Of a stretch of DNA of 64,000 nt, positions 36,101-45,793 are shown piece by piece. The stretch spans positions 372,001-436,000 of the forward strand of contig NZ_AEYE02000014.1 of the NCBI RefSeq assembly GCF_000298315.2, in the 5' to 3' direction. The first letter of the stretch is position 1, and every line of letters begins with the position of its first letter. Both the position numbers and the translations under genes were made by a program. The notes under the pieces are model-generated. The model was not told the DNA's origin. It made no database searches and was given only the letters and a program-made list of their open reading frames with translations. This stretch comes from Rhizobium grahamii CCGE 502. Its GTDB lineage: Bacteria; Pseudomonadota; Alphaproteobacteria; Rhizobiales; Rhizobiaceae.

Positions 36101-37144
36101 ATGACGCCCTCACCGCATCTGAATAACCCCAAGGTCTACATCGATACCGACACCTTCATCGATCTCGTCAGCAAAAGGACAAGGTGCCTGATCTGCTGCG
36201 AACCTCTCAACGGCAAAGTGGCCAATCGGGAACACGTCCTGCCCAAATGGATCCTGCGCAAGTACGACCTTTACGACAAGGAAATCACTCTCCCGCATGA
36301 CTACAAGGCCAGGCAGTACGGCGGCCATACGATGCCTTGCTGCAAGGATTGCAATTCGTTGCTTGGAAAGAAGCTCGAGCAGCCAGTGCGGCAACTGACA
36401 CAAGGGGGCTATGCGAAGCTCCAGCGGCTTCTCGACGAGAACGGCCAACGCCTGCTGTTTACCTGGCTTTCCTGGGTCTTCCTGAAGTTCCTGATCAAGG
36501 ACGGCGCCATCCCAATCAACCCTGATCAGCGGGTAAAGGCCGTCATGCAGGACAAGGATACCGACTGGACGACGCTCCATCACATCCATTGCCTCGCCCG
36601 CTCTCCCTACACCGGTGCACACCTTTCGCCGGAGGTCCTCGGTTCGGTCGTCATCCTGGCGATTGACGACGACCGCTATCGCGAGGACTTCGATCTTATA
36701 ACCGTTCACGAGACGCAGACAATCATGGTTCGCCTGGGCGATCTCGCCATCATCGCCAACTTGAGCGACAGCGGCCGGTCGATGGATATTGTGCATCGCT
36801 TCGTCCTGCCCGCAAGGCAGGAGAGGTTCACCGTCCTGCAGGCTCTGGAAATCTGCGCCGACATGGCGGTAACCACCACGCGGATCGAGAGCAAGCCGGT
36901 CTACTTCACGCGTATCGACCGGGCCACGGGCCAACCTTCAATCCACGCAGACCTACCTGTCTACGAGGCGAACCCCGTCGATCCGGACACGCGCGCCGCA
37001 ATATTCGAGCTCGTCTATAGAGAGCATTTGCCTCACCTGAAAATAGCGGGCAGCGACATGTCGGCTCTGCAGGCCATCAGGGAGAACCGTCTGACATTTC
37101 TGGAACATCGCATAAGCCGGGCGACCGGAGAAATACGGGAATAG
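36101..37144 (+). CDS. HNH-like protein of unknown function
   Basis: A 347-residue cytoplasmic protein. The N-terminal part has a CxxC (RCLICCEPL, about residues 29-32), then NREHVLPKW (about 41-49), then CCKDCN (about 80-85): the order Cys pair, His, Cys pair plus Asn is that of an HNH/zinc-finger nuclease fold. Residues 100-347 match nothing I know. The ATG at 36101 has GGGAG 8 nt upstream. It stands alone, convergent with glpK, with no methylase or toxin gene next to it. A nuclease role is a guess from the motif. Confidence 0.7.
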   Translation: MTPSPHLNNPKVYIDTDTFIDLVSKRTRCLICCEPLNGKVANREHVLPKWILRKYDLYDKEITLPHDYKARQYGGHTMPCCKDCNSLLGKKLEQPVRQLTQGGYAKLQRLLDENGQRLLFTWLSWVFLKFLIKDGAIPINPDQRVKAVMQDKDTDWTTLHHIHCLARSPYTGAHLSPEVLGSVVILAIDDDRYREDFDLITVHETQTIMVRLGDLAIIANLSDSGRSMDIVHRFVLPARQERFTVLQALEICADMAVTTTRIESKPVYFTRIDRATGQPSIHADLPVYEANPVDPDTRAAIFELVYREHLPHLKIAGSDMSALQAIRENRLTFLEHRISRATGEIRE

Positions 37145-37180
37145 ACGCCCGCCTACCTGCTCCGGAAACGATCGCGCTCG

Positions 37181-38674
37181 TCACACGTCGGCGATCGTGC
37201 GCTTGACCGCACTACGCCAGCCCTTGAGCTTTGCTGCGCGCGTCTTCTCGTCCATAGCCGGCTCGAAGCGGCGGTTGCGTTGCCAACTCTTGGCAAAGCC
37301 TCCCCGATCAGGCCAGACGCCCGCCTTGCTGCCGGCAAGCCAGGCGGCGCCGAGCGCCGTGGTTTCGAGGATAACGGGCCGGTCGACCGGCGCGTCGAGA
37401 ATGTCGGCAAGACGCTGCATCGTCCAGTCGGACGCGACCATGCCGCCATCGACGCGAAGAACGGTGCTCTCCACACCGCCTTTCCAATCCTTGTGCATGG
37501 CATCGAGCAGGTCGCGGGACTGATAGCAAACCGCTTCGAGTGCAGCACGCGCGAATTCCTTCGGGCCACTGTTGCGCGTCAGACCGAAAATCGCGCCGCG
37601 GGCGTTTGCATCCCAATGCGGCGCACCGAGCCCGGTGAATGCCGGCACCAGATAAACCTCCTGCGTCGGATCGGCGGCGTCGGCGAGCTCGCCGGTGCGC
37701 GAGGCCTTATCGATGATGCCGAGCCCGTCGCGAAGCCACTGCACGGCCGCGCCCGCGATAAAGATCGAACCCTCGAGCGCGTAGGTCGTCTCGCCGTTCA
37801 GCCGGTAGGCGATCGTCGTCAGCAGGCGGTTCTTCGAGCGAACCATATCGCTGCCGGTGTTGAGCAGCGCAAAGCAACCGGTGCCGTAGGTCGACTTCAT
37901 CATGCCGGGCTCGAAGCAGGCCTGCCCGATGGTCGCGGCATGCTGGTCGCCGGCGACACCAAGGATCGGGATCTCCGCCCCAAGTATCCGCTTCTCGGTT
38001 GTACCGAAATCGTCTGCGCAGTCCTTCACCTCGGGCAGCATTGCCGCAGGAACCCGCAGGATATCAAGGAGATCCTTGTCCCAGCTGTTGTCAGCAATGT
38101 TGTACATCAGCGTCCGGGAGGCGTTCGTCGCATCGGTCGCAAACACCTTCCCGCCCGTCAGCCGCCAGATCAGGAAGGTATCGACCGTGCCGAAGCACAA
38201 TTCCCCCTTGGCGGCACGTGCCCGCGCACCCTTGACGTTGGCGAGCAGCCACGAAAGCTTGGTGCCGGAGAAATATGGATCAAGGAGAAGGCCGGTCTTC
38301 CTGGTGAAGGTCTTTTCGAGATCCTGCCGCTTCAGCTTGTCGCAATAGCTTGCCGTGCGGCGATCCTGCCAGACGATCGCGTTATGAATCGGCTTACCGC
38401 TCTCACGCTCCCAGACGACGACAGTCTCACGCTGGTTTGTAATCCCGAGCGCAGCGATGTCCTTTGCCTCGATCCTGGCTTCGCGGATCGCCATCTTGAT
38501 CGTCGAGACAACAGAATCCCAGATTTCCTCCGGATCGTGCTCCACCCAACCCGACTGAGGATAGATCTGGCGGAATTCCTTCTGGCCCGCACCGGCGATC
38601 TTCATCTCGCCGTCGAAGACGATCGCCCGCGTCGATGTCGTCCCCTGATCGATTGCCAGAACATATCCGCTCAT
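37181..38674 (-). CDS. glpK: Glycerol kinase
   Basis: A 497-residue FGGY-family kinase that makes sn-glycerol 3-phosphate from glycerol and ATP. The N-terminal ADP/phosphate motif is [13 protein letters not shown], with [10 protein letters not shown] and [11 protein letters not shown] as further family signatures; the length is exactly that of bacterial GlpK. GGGGGA lies before the ATG. It is divergent from bdhA across 178 bp. No glycerol facilitator or glpD gene is adjacent. Confidence 0.96.
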   Translation of the reverse strand: MSGYVLAIDQGTTSTRAIVFDGEMKIAGAGQKEFRQIYPQSGWVEHDPEEIWDSVVSTIKMAIREARIEAKDIAALGITNQRETVVVWERESGKPIHNAIVWQDRRTASYCDKLKRQDLEKTFTRKTGLLLDPYFSGTKLSWLLANVKGARARAAKGELCFGTVDTFLIWRLTGGKVFATDATNASRTLMYNIADNSWDKDLLDILRVPAAMLPEVKDCADDFGTTEKRILGAEIPILGVAGDQHAATIGQACFEPGMMKSTYGTGCFALLNTGSDMVRSKNRLLTTIAYRLNGETTYALEGSIFIAGAAVQWLRDGLGIIDKASRTGELADAADPTQEVYLVPAFTGLGAPHWDANARGAIFGLTRNSGPKEFARAALEAVCYQSRDLLDAMHKDWKGGVESTVLRVDGGMVASDWTMQRLADILDAPVDRPVILETTALGAAWLAGSKAGVWPDRGGFAKSWQRNRRFEPAMDEKTRAAKLKGWRSAVKRTIADV

Positions 38675-38852
38675 GCTTGTCCCCCCGCTGATCGTGATTG
38701 TCGGGAGAAATCAATAGGACAGGAGGGCGAGCGAGGAAAGAACCCAGTCTCTCTTCGACACAAGAGATTTGGCATCAGCGCAATTGCCAGCAACGATGCT
38801 TTGCGCATAACCTCACCTCTATTGCGTCGCAAAATGGCTTGAGGAGAAGAGA

Positions 38853-39629
38853 ATGGCCAGAACAGTCGTCGTCACCGGATCCACCAGCGGCATCGGCCTT
38901 GCGATCGCGGCAGCCTTCGCTGGCAAGGGCGACAATATCGTCATCAACGGCTTCGGAAAGCCTGAGGAAATCAAGGCGATAATCGAGAAACTTGAATCGA
39001 CCTCGGAGGCGAAGGTTATCCACCATCCGGCAGACATGACGAAGCCGGTTGAAATCGCGGATCTGATCGAAACAGGCGCCAAGACCTTCGGCAGCGTCGA
39101 TGTGCTGGTTAACAATGCCGGGATTCAGCATGTCGAGAAGATCGAGGATTTCCCGATCGAAAAGTGGGACCAGATTATTGCGATCAACCTGTCGAGCTCG
39201 TTTCATACAATGCGGGCAGCTATTCCGCTGATGAAGACAAAAAAACAGGGCCGCATCATCAACATCGCCTCTGCGCATGGCCTGGTCGCGTCGCCATTCA
39301 AATCCGCCTATGTCGCGGCAAAGCATGGTATATTGGGCCTGACGAAGACGGCGGCGCTGGAGCTTGCCGAATTCGGCGTGACGGTGAACGCGATCTGCCC
39401 GGGCTACGTGCTGACGCCTCTCGTCGAGAAGCAGATACCGGATACGGCGAAGGCACGCGGCATCACTGAGGAGCAGGTCAAGACTGACGTGATCCTCAAG
39501 GCCCAGCCGACGCATGAATTCGTCAAGGCGGAAGAGATTGGCGCGCTGGCTCTCTATCTCGCAAGCGACGAAGCCCGGCAGGTAACCGGCACCCACATCT
39601 CGATTGACGGTGGCTGGACCGCGGCATAA
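38853..39629 (+). CDS. bdhA: 3-hydroxybutyrate dehydrogenase
   Basis: A 258-residue short-chain dehydrogenase that oxidises 3-hydroxybutyrate to acetoacetate with NAD, a step in use of poly-3-hydroxybutyrate. It has VTGSTSGIG, NNAGIQHVE, the Ser of ASAHG and the Tyr-Lys pair of YVAAKHG; HGLVASPFKSAYVAAKHG is the characteristic 3HBDH stretch. GGAG lies 6 nt before the ATG. It heads the operon bdhA-xdhA-xdhB, an arrangement reported in S. meliloti. The 33-bp gap to xdhA supports cotranscription. Confidence 0.95.
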   Translation: MARTVVVTGSTSGIGLAIAAAFAGKGDNIVINGFGKPEEIKAIIEKLESTSEAKVIHHPADMTKPVEIADLIETGAKTFGSVDVLVNNAGIQHVEKIEDFPIEKWDQIIAINLSSSFHTMRAAIPLMKTKKQGRIINIASAHGLVASPFKSAYVAAKHGILGLTKTAALELAEFGVTVNAICPGYVLTPLVEKQIPDTAKARGITEEQVKTDVILKAQPTHEFVKAEEIGALALYLASDEARQVTGTHISIDGGWTAA

Positions 39630-39662
39630 CGATTCAAACAAAGATAAAAACCTGGGAACGAC

Positions 39663-41129
39663 ATGAACGACAGCATCCGCTTCATCCTGAATGGCAAGGA
39701 CGTCACGCTCAGCGATGTCCGTCCGACCGAGACTCTTCTTGATTATCTCCGGTTGAAGCGCCGGCTGACGGGGACGAAGGAAGGATGCGCCGAAGGCGAT
39801 TGTGGGGCCTGCACCGTCCTCGTCGGACGGCTGATCGACGGCAAGCTGCACTACGAGTCCGTCAATGCCTGCATCCGCTTCATGGGATCGCTGAACGCCA
39901 CCCATGTCGTCACGGTCGAGCATCTGGCCGCCAAGGATGGCACGCTGCATCCGGTACAGCAGGCAATGGTCGATTGCCACGGTTCGCAGTGCGGGTTCTG
40001 CACGCCGGGCTTCATCATGTCGATGTATGGTCTCTGGCTTTCCAACGACAACCCGAGCCGGGCCGACATCGAAAAGGCACTGCAAGGCAATCTCTGTCGT
40101 TGCACCGGTTACGAGCCGATCGTGAAAGCCGCCGAGCAGGTGAGCCACACCCGCCCGAGCGCACTCTTCGACCCGCTCGAGAAAACCCGCTCCGAGATCA
40201 TTTCGCGTCTCTGGGCGATGCGGAGCAGCCAGACCATTTCGATCACCACGGCAGAGGGCCGGCTGGTCCTGCCGGGCTCGCTGGACGCGCTGGCGCGCGT
40301 TCTGGCCGAGGAAGTAAACGCCACCATTGTTGCCGGCTCTACCGATGTCGGGCTCTGGGTGACCAAGCAGATGCGTGCCTTGGATCCGGTTGTCTTCATC
40401 AACCATCTGACCGATTTGCAATCGATCACCGCGGGCGAAGGCGGCTTCACAATCGGCGCAGGTGTCACCTACAGCCGCGCCTTCGAGATCATTGCCAAGA
40501 AGGTGCCCACACTTGGCCGTCTCATCGACCGTATCGGCGGAGATCAGGTCCGCAACATGGGCACGATCGGCGGCAATATCGCGAACGGTTCGCCGATCGG
40601 CGACACGCCACCACCCTTGATCGCCCTTGGTGCCACGGTGACGCTGCGCTCTGTTGCCGGTCCGCGGATGCTACGGCTCGAGGACTTCTTCATCGCTTAC
40701 GGCAAGCAGGATCGGCGTCCCGGCGAATTTGTCGAGAGCATCTTCGTCCCATATCCCGCCGAGGATACGCGATTTGCCGTCTACAAGATCACCAAGCGCC
40801 GCGATGAAGACATCACCGCGGTTCTCGGCGCTTTCTATCTGACGCTGGACGGCGAAGGCGACGTCAACGACATCCGGATCGCCTTTGGGGGCATGGCAGC
40901 AACGCCGAAGCGCGCGCGGCACGTCGAGAATGCGCTGATGGGCAAACCTTGGAACGAACAGACGATCGAGGCGGTGCGTGCCGAGTTCGATGCCGACTTC
41001 CAGCCACTGACCGACTGGCGTGCAACGGCCGAATATCGCCAACTGACGGCGAAGAACCTGCTGATGCGCTTTTTCCTGGAAACATCAGGAACGCCGGCTG
41101 AACTCCACCGCTTCGAAGAGGTGGCATGA
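39663..41129 (+). CDS. xdhA: Xanthine dehydrogenase small subunit (FeS/FAD)
   Basis: A 488-residue subunit. The first 2Fe-2S cluster (ferredoxin type) is held by CAEGDCGAC and a later Cys (about residues 40-60), the second by GFCTPGF and NLCRCTGY (about 118 and 145). The FAD-binding domain follows from about 195, with TIGGNIANGSPIGD as its signature. It passes electrons from the molybdenum centre on XdhB to NAD. The stop overlaps the xdhB start (ATGATG), indicating translational coupling. Confidence 0.96.
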   Translation: MNDSIRFILNGKDVTLSDVRPTETLLDYLRLKRRLTGTKEGCAEGDCGACTVLVGRLIDGKLHYESVNACIRFMGSLNATHVVTVEHLAAKDGTLHPVQQAMVDCHGSQCGFCTPGFIMSMYGLWLSNDNPSRADIEKALQGNLCRCTGYEPIVKAAEQVSHTRPSALFDPLEKTRSEIISRLWAMRSSQTISITTAEGRLVLPGSLDALARVLAEEVNATIVAGSTDVGLWVTKQMRALDPVVFINHLTDLQSITAGEGGFTIGAGVTYSRAFEIIAKKVPTLGRLIDRIGGDQVRNMGTIGGNIANGSPIGDTPPPLIALGATVTLRSVAGPRMLRLEDFFIAYGKQDRRPGEFVESIFVPYPAEDTRFAVYKITKRRDEDITAVLGAFYLTLDGEGDVNDIRIAFGGMAATPKRARHVENALMGKPWNEQTIEAVRAEFDADFQPLTDWRATAEYRQLTAKNLLMRFFLETSGTPAELHRFEEVA

Positions 41130-43468
41130 TGGACAAGTCGACCTTCGCCGATCCCAAATTCATCATCAACGGCGCCATGCACGACGCGCAGCGCCACGAT
41201 TCCGCACACAAGCATGTCACCGGCTCTGCCGACTACATCGACGATCTGCCTGAGCCTGTCGACCTGCTGCACGGCGCTTTGGGCCTGTCAGACCGGGCGC
41301 ATGCCGAGATCGTCAGCATGGACCTCTCGGAGGTCGAAGCCACACCAGGCGTCATCTGGGTGTTCACCGGCAAGGACGTCCCGGGCGTCAACGACGTCAG
41401 TTCGAACGGCAGCCACGACGAACCGTTGCTCGCCGAACAGAAGGTCGAATTCCACAACCAGCCGATCTTCGCCGTTATTGCCGAGACGCGCGAGATTGCC
41501 CGGCGAGCGGCGCGCAAGGCGAAGATCGAGTACCGCGATCTGCCGCATTGGAGCGATATCGACGGCGCGCTTGCCAACGGCAGCCCGCTCGTCATCACGC
41601 CGATGACCCTTCAGCGCGGCGATGCGAAAACGGAAATGGAAAACGCGGCGCGGCGCCTGAAGGGCCAGATGCGGATCGGCGGCCAGGAGCATTTCTATCT
41701 GGAAAGCCATGTCGCGATGGCGATCCCGGGCGAGGACGACGAGGTTACCGTCTGGTCGTCAACCCAGCATCCTAGCGAGATCCAGCACATCGTCGGCCAC
41801 GTCCTCGATATCCCATCGAATGCGGTGACGGTGAACGTTCGCCGCATGGGTGGCGGCTTCGGCGGCAAGGAAACGCAGGGCAACCAGTTCGCAGCCCTTG
41901 CTGCGATCGCCGCCAAGAAGCTGAAGCGTGCCATCAAGTTCCGGCCGGACCGCGACGAGGATATGGCTGCCACCGGCAAGCGCCACGATTTTCTTGTCGA
42001 TTACGAGCTTGGCTTCGACGACGATGGCCGGATCCACGCCGTTGACGCCACCTACGCCGCCCGCTGCGGCTTCTCTTCCGATCTCTCCGGGCCGGTGACC
42101 GACCGCGCGCTGTTTCACGCGGATTCCAGCTACTTCTATCCGCATGTTCACCTGGCTTCGAAGCCGCTGAAAACTCACACCGTCTCGAACACCGCCTTCC
42201 GCGGCTTCGGCGGCCCGCAAGGCATGCTCGGTGCGGAACGCTTCATTGAAGAAATTGCCTACGCCGTCGGCAAGGATCCGCTCGAGATCCGCAAACTGAA
42301 TTTCTACGGACAACCCGGCTCGGGTCGCACGCTCACCCCCTATCACCAGGAGGTCGAAGACAACATCATCGGCCGCATCGTCAGTGAGTTGGAGGAAAGC
42401 GCGGACTATCAGGTGCGCCGCAACGCAATCGTCGAGTTCAACCGCAACAGCCGCTATATCCGCAAGGGCATTGCACTGACGCCGGTGAAGTTCGGCATCT
42501 CCTTCACGCTGACCGCTTTCAACCAGGCAGGCGCTCTTGTTCATGTCTATCAGGATGGCTCGATCCACCTGAACCATGGTGGCACAGAGATGGGCCAGGG
42601 CCTCTACACAAAGGTGGCGCAGGTGCTGGCCGACAGCTTCCAGGTCGACATCGAGCGGGTGAAGATCACAGCCACGACCACAGGCAAGGTGCCGAATACC
42701 TCGGCAACGGCGGCGTCGTCCGGATCGGATCTGAACGGCATGGCAGCTTACGATGCCGCCCGCCAGATCAAGGAGCGGCTGGTCGCCTTTGCCGCCGAGA
42801 AATGGGCGGTGCCGCCAAAGGATGTCGTCTTCCTGCCGAACCGTGTCCGGGTCGGCGACAAGGAATTCGCCTTCCCTGACTTCATCAAGCAGGCATATTT
42901 TGCCCGCGTTCAGCTTTCCGCTGCGGGCTTTTACAAGACGCCTAAGATCCATTGGGATCGCGCGGCTGGCCGAGGCACTCCGTTCTACTACTACTCCTAC
43001 GGCGCCGCCTGCTCGGAAGTGTCGATCGACACGCTGACCGGCGAATACATGATTGAACGCGTCGATATCCTGCACGATGTCGGGCGCTCGCTGAACCCGG
43101 CGATCGATATCGGCCAGGTCGAAGGTGCGTTCGTGCAGGGCATGGGCTGGCTGACGACCGAAGAGTTGTGGTGGGACGAAAAAGGCAGGCTGCGCACACA
43201 CGCGCCCTCGACTTACAAGATTCCCCTCGCCTCCGATCGCCCGAAGAGCTTCAACGTCCGGCTGGCGGAATGGTCGGAAAATACGGAAGCCACCATCGGC
43301 CGCTCAAAGGCAGTGGGCGAACCACCGTTCATGCTGGCGATTTCGGTGCTGGAAGCACTCTCGATGGCTGTTGCCAGTGTTGCGAACTATAAGGTTTGCC
43401 CTCGGCTCGACGCGCCGGCAACACCCGAGCGCGTGCTGATGGCCGTCGAGCGAATGAAGCAGGCCTGA
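41126..43468 (+). CDS. xdhB: Xanthine dehydrogenase large subunit (molybdopterin)
   Basis: A 780-residue molybdenum subunit that hydroxylates hypoxanthine and xanthine to urate. GGGFGGKE marks the cofactor site, AFRGFGGPQG the substrate pocket loop, and VGEPPFM (about residues 728-734) the catalytic Glu. The start is ATG at 41126 or the adjacent ATG at 41129. It is the last gene of the bdh-xdh operon, closed by a strong terminator. The usual third gene xdhC, for cofactor insertion, is not here and must be elsewhere. Confidence 0.96.
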   Translation: MMDKSTFADPKFIINGAMHDAQRHDSAHKHVTGSADYIDDLPEPVDLLHGALGLSDRAHAEIVSMDLSEVEATPGVIWVFTGKDVPGVNDVSSNGSHDEPLLAEQKVEFHNQPIFAVIAETREIARRAARKAKIEYRDLPHWSDIDGALANGSPLVITPMTLQRGDAKTEMENAARRLKGQMRIGGQEHFYLESHVAMAIPGEDDEVTVWSSTQHPSEIQHIVGHVLDIPSNAVTVNVRRMGGGFGGKETQGNQFAALAAIAAKKLKRAIKFRPDRDEDMAATGKRHDFLVDYELGFDDDGRIHAVDATYAARCGFSSDLSGPVTDRALFHADSSYFYPHVHLASKPLKTHTVSNTAFRGFGGPQGMLGAERFIEEIAYAVGKDPLEIRKLNFYGQPGSGRTLTPYHQEVEDNIIGRIVSELEESADYQVRRNAIVEFNRNSRYIRKGIALTPVKFGISFTLTAFNQAGALVHVYQDGSIHLNHGGTEMGQGLYTKVAQVLADSFQVDIERVKITATTTGKVPNTSATAASSGSDLNGMAAYDAARQIKERLVAFAAEKWAVPPKDVVFLPNRVRVGDKEFAFPDFIKQAYFARVQLSAAGFYKTPKIHWDRAAGRGTPFYYYSYGAACSEVSIDTLTGEYMIERVDILHDVGRSLNPAIDIGQVEGAFVQGMGWLTTEELWWDEKGRLRTHAPSTYKIPLASDRPKSFNVRLAEWSENTEATIGRSKAVGEPPFMLAISVLEALSMAVASVANYKVCPRLDAPATPERVLMAVERMKQA

Positions 43469-43500
43469 GAAAAGGCAGCACTCAAGTGCTGCCTTTTCTC
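43467..43500. terminator. Strong bidirectional terminator after xdhB
   Basis: A 16-bp inverted repeat GAGAAAAGGCAGCACT/AGTGCTGCCTTTTCTC with only a 2-base centre (probably a 6-nt loop when folded), T-rich on both 3' sides. It ends both xdhB and the convergent DUF1127 gene. Confidence 0.9.
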
Positions 43501-43509
43501 AGTTGACGC

Positions 43510-43713
43510 CTACTGCCAGAACTCCTTGTCGAAACGTGGCTCCCGCCCGTCCAGGAAACCGAGGTCGCGCTTGACGCGATCCGGCATGCCTTCGAGGTCC
43601 AACCGGTCCCATTCCGAAACCCGCCGCAGCAGCCTGCGGCCAAGGGCTGAGAGCCAATTGGAAGTCTCGGGAACCCTCACATGGCTCTCGTGCTCGATAA
43701 CGGTGCAATCCAT
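43510..43713 (-). CDS. DUF1127-like small protein
   Basis: A 67-residue basic protein. The C-terminal half (LEGMPDRVKRDLGFLDGREP) matches the DUF1127 motif L-x-x-M/L-x-D-R-x-L-R-D-I/L-G. Small DUF1127 proteins in rhizobia and Agrobacterium are linked to phosphate/carbon regulation and RNA binding, but this one is not characterised. GAGG lies 8 nt before the ATG. It is convergent with xdhB and divergent from the LysR gene at 43815. Confidence 0.8.
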   Translation of the reverse strand: MDCTVIEHESHVRVPETSNWLSALGRRLLRRVSEWDRLDLEGMPDRVKRDLGFLDGREPRFDKEFWQ

Positions 43714-43814
43714 AACATCACCTCAATAATCTGATCCGTTGGGTTGCAGATTGCGCCAATAAATGCTGGAATTCCAATCGAACGATTGCCGTAACACATA
43801 AAGAGAACTTATCC

Positions 43815-44720
43815 ATGAAGCTGTCGAAGCAGTTTCCTTTGAACGCCCTGCGGGTCTTCGAGGCCGTGGCGCGGCTCGGCAGCTTTACGCGCGCAGGCGA
43901 AGAACTCGGCATGACGCAGACCGCCGTTAGCTACCAGGTAAAACTACTGGAGGAGAATGTCGGCGAGCCGCTGTTCCTGCGTCGTCCACGCCACATCAGT
44001 CTGACCGAGACCGGAGAACGGCTGGCCCCGCAGGTGACCGAAGCTTTCGAAATGCTGCAACTCGCCATGGCCGAGGCGCGTGGGGAAACAGAGGTAACCC
44101 TACAGATCACCTGCCTGGCGACGTTCGCGTCCCAATGGCTTGCGCGCAAGCTCGGCAATTTTCAACTCGCCAATCCGAATATCGCCGTGCGGCTCAGCAC
44201 CACGGATTCGCTGGTCGATTTCGGCCGCGAAGCTGTCGATGTCGGCATCCGCTCAGGCAGGGGCGAATGGCCGGGGCTGCGGGCGGACAAACTGATGGAC
44301 GTCTATTTCACGCCCATGCTGAGCCCGGCACTGGCGGAAAGCATTGGCGGGATTCATGAGCCTGCCGACCTCTTGACGCTTCGGATTTTCGATCCCACCG
44401 ATCCTTGGTGGCACCAATGGCTCGAAGCTGCGGGCGTACCGATTCCCAGCTTCGAGAAGAGAAGCACGAGCTTTTATGGCGCCCAGGCCTATGAGGCCGC
44501 AGCCGCGGTGGCCGGCCAGGGTGTTGCGATCCTGACACCTGACTTCTATCCGGAGGAACTCGCGAGCGGGAAGCTGATCCGCCCATTCGAGCTTCAATGC
44601 ACCGATGGCCGCGGCTACTGGCTGGCTTATCCGGAGAACCGCCGCAACGTCCCTAAGATCAAGGCATTCCGAAACTGGATTCTTGCTGAAATGAACGTCG
44701 CCGGGACCGGCGGCAGCTAA
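43815..44720 (+). CDS. LysR-family regulator (GcvA type)
   Basis: A 301-residue LysR-type regulator. The helix-turn-helix (about 5-65, ALRVFEAVARLGSFTRAGEELGM) and the short FPLNALRVFEA start resemble GcvA-group proteins. The C-terminal effector domain has the usual two lobes. The ribosome binding site is weak (AGAGAA). It lies 346 bp after xdhB, which makes it a candidate regulator of xdhAB or of the purine genes around it, although no operator was found to support this. It overlaps the next, convergent gene by 4 bp. Confidence 0.9.
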   Translation: MKLSKQFPLNALRVFEAVARLGSFTRAGEELGMTQTAVSYQVKLLEENVGEPLFLRRPRHISLTETGERLAPQVTEAFEMLQLAMAEARGETEVTLQITCLATFASQWLARKLGNFQLANPNIAVRLSTTDSLVDFGREAVDVGIRSGRGEWPGLRADKLMDVYFTPMLSPALAESIGGIHEPADLLTLRIFDPTDPWWHQWLEAAGVPIPSFEKRSTSFYGAQAYEAAAAVAGQGVAILTPDFYPEELASGKLIRPFELQCTDGRGYWLAYPENRRNVPKIKAFRNWILAEMNVAGTGGS

Positions 44721-45049
44721 TAACCCATCTGAGGCGCGTAGAAGCAGCGCGGCGTGTCCTCGTTCGGGAACAGACAAAGGTGATAGTCGCCATCACCGGA
44801 ACGCATTGCCTTGCCCATGGGAAGAAGGAAGACATGTGCGTGTGTAACAAGCCTATGATCACCCGGTAGCAGCGTGACCCGATAGCCGTGCGGCGTGATC
44901 GCGACGCTCTTGGGAGGAATCATCTGGCAGTCCCCGTTCTCGCTGTCGCCATTGCAACAAAAGGGCTCATAGCTCCAACCCGACGGCGCATCGTGCGCGT
45001 AGGCACAGGATGCAAATGCAATCATCACACACACAAGAATGCTGCGCAT
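44717..45049 (-). CDS. Exported cysteine-containing hypothetical protein
   Basis: A 110-residue protein with a signal peptide (about 1-20, MRSILVCVMIAFASCAYA) and a mature part with cysteines arranged CC, C near the N-terminus and C, C near the C-terminus (LCLFPNEDTPRCFY), which suggests disulfides in the periplasm. Start at the ATG at 45049, where GGAG is 9 nt upstream, though ATGs at 45055 and 45058 are in frame. Similar small proteins occur in rhizobia as uncharacterised exported proteins. No function is known. Confidence 0.75.
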   Translation of the reverse strand: MRSILVCVMIAFASCAYAHDAPSGWSYEPFCCNGDSENGDCQMIPPKSVAITPHGYRVTLLPGDHRLVTHAHVFLLPMGKAMRSGDGDYHLCLFPNEDTPRCFYAPQMGY

Positions 45050-45793
45050 TGGCATCATCTCCGTCGATGAATGCGCCGTCGGAATGGTGTGATTCTCACC
45101 TCATTCCGACGGCCTCAAAACTGAAATTGTAATCGATCCGTGACATTTCAAGCCACTTTCCATGCTGCAAGCGGCGTCGACACACGCACATTGAACGGCG
45201 CTTTACCATTCCGCGTGCTTGCGAACGGTGGCCCACAAGCCCGCTTCGTGATCGACGAGATCACGACCATCAGGAGAGCATCCGATGCAAAAGCGTCGAC
45301 ATCTTGGCTTGGCACATATTCTTTTGACGTGCTCCCGCCCGGAGTGCAGGAACACTTGTTCCCGAAAAAGGCTTTTGGGGGCGAAAGATGGCGACGGGCT
45401 CGCCACCTAAGCGGTTAATCCAAGGGTCTTGATAAGGTTTGCATATTACAACGCCGATCAAGCTTGGCCCTTCGGCCTGATCCGGGAGTAGGACAGCGGC
45501 CCGATGCCTGCCTCAAGCCGCCGGAGGCGACGGGCGCCGAGTGCTGTTTGGGTCTCTAGGCGCAAATGAACACGGTGAGAATGGTGGGAGGACCTGAACG
45601 CCGAGCAAGTGGTGGGTGCCTCGGACGCTGCGAGCTTTGCGTGTGTACTCGATCCGTGCGGCACATTTTCACAAGTTCGTTACTGCGAGGGATGCTGGAC
45701 GCTTACTGTTGATGCTTGATCGACGCATATCCCCTTTCCTCAGGACACCACTTTCTGCAATGTGATGAGTCGAGGGAAGTACAGGGGAACTCA
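45050..45793. other. Gene-poor stretch of about 740 bp
   Basis: I see no convincing gene here. ORFs of 60-92 codons occur on both strands, but none has a ribosome binding site, family resemblance or rhizobial codon pattern. A perfect inverted repeat CGTGATC/GATCACG lies at 45247-45265 and could be a protein site. The part 45450-45680 looks like decayed coding sequence but I could not identify it. The last 80 bp must hold the puuD promoter. Confidence 0.6.
45247..45265. repeat. Inverted repeat CGTGATC-N5-GATCACG
   Basis: Perfect 7-bp arms with a GACGA centre, in the gene-poor stretch upstream of puuD. It could be an operator for a dimeric regulator, but it is more than 500 bp from the nearest downstream start. 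Confidence 0.4.

Noticed and set aside
37280-38842. A 520-codon plus-strand ORF opposite glpK
   Set aside because: Antisense shadow; glpK has all its motifs and a normal length.
38775-40421. A 548-codon minus-strand ORF opposite bdhA and xdhA
   Set aside because: Spans two well-supported genes on the other strand and has no recognisable domain.
41759-43201. A 480-codon minus-strand ORF opposite xdhB
   Set aside because: Antisense shadow with no protein-family features.
45140-45418. A 92-codon ORF in the gap before puuD
   Set aside because: No ribosome binding site and no recognisable features; codon pattern is unlike the neighbours.
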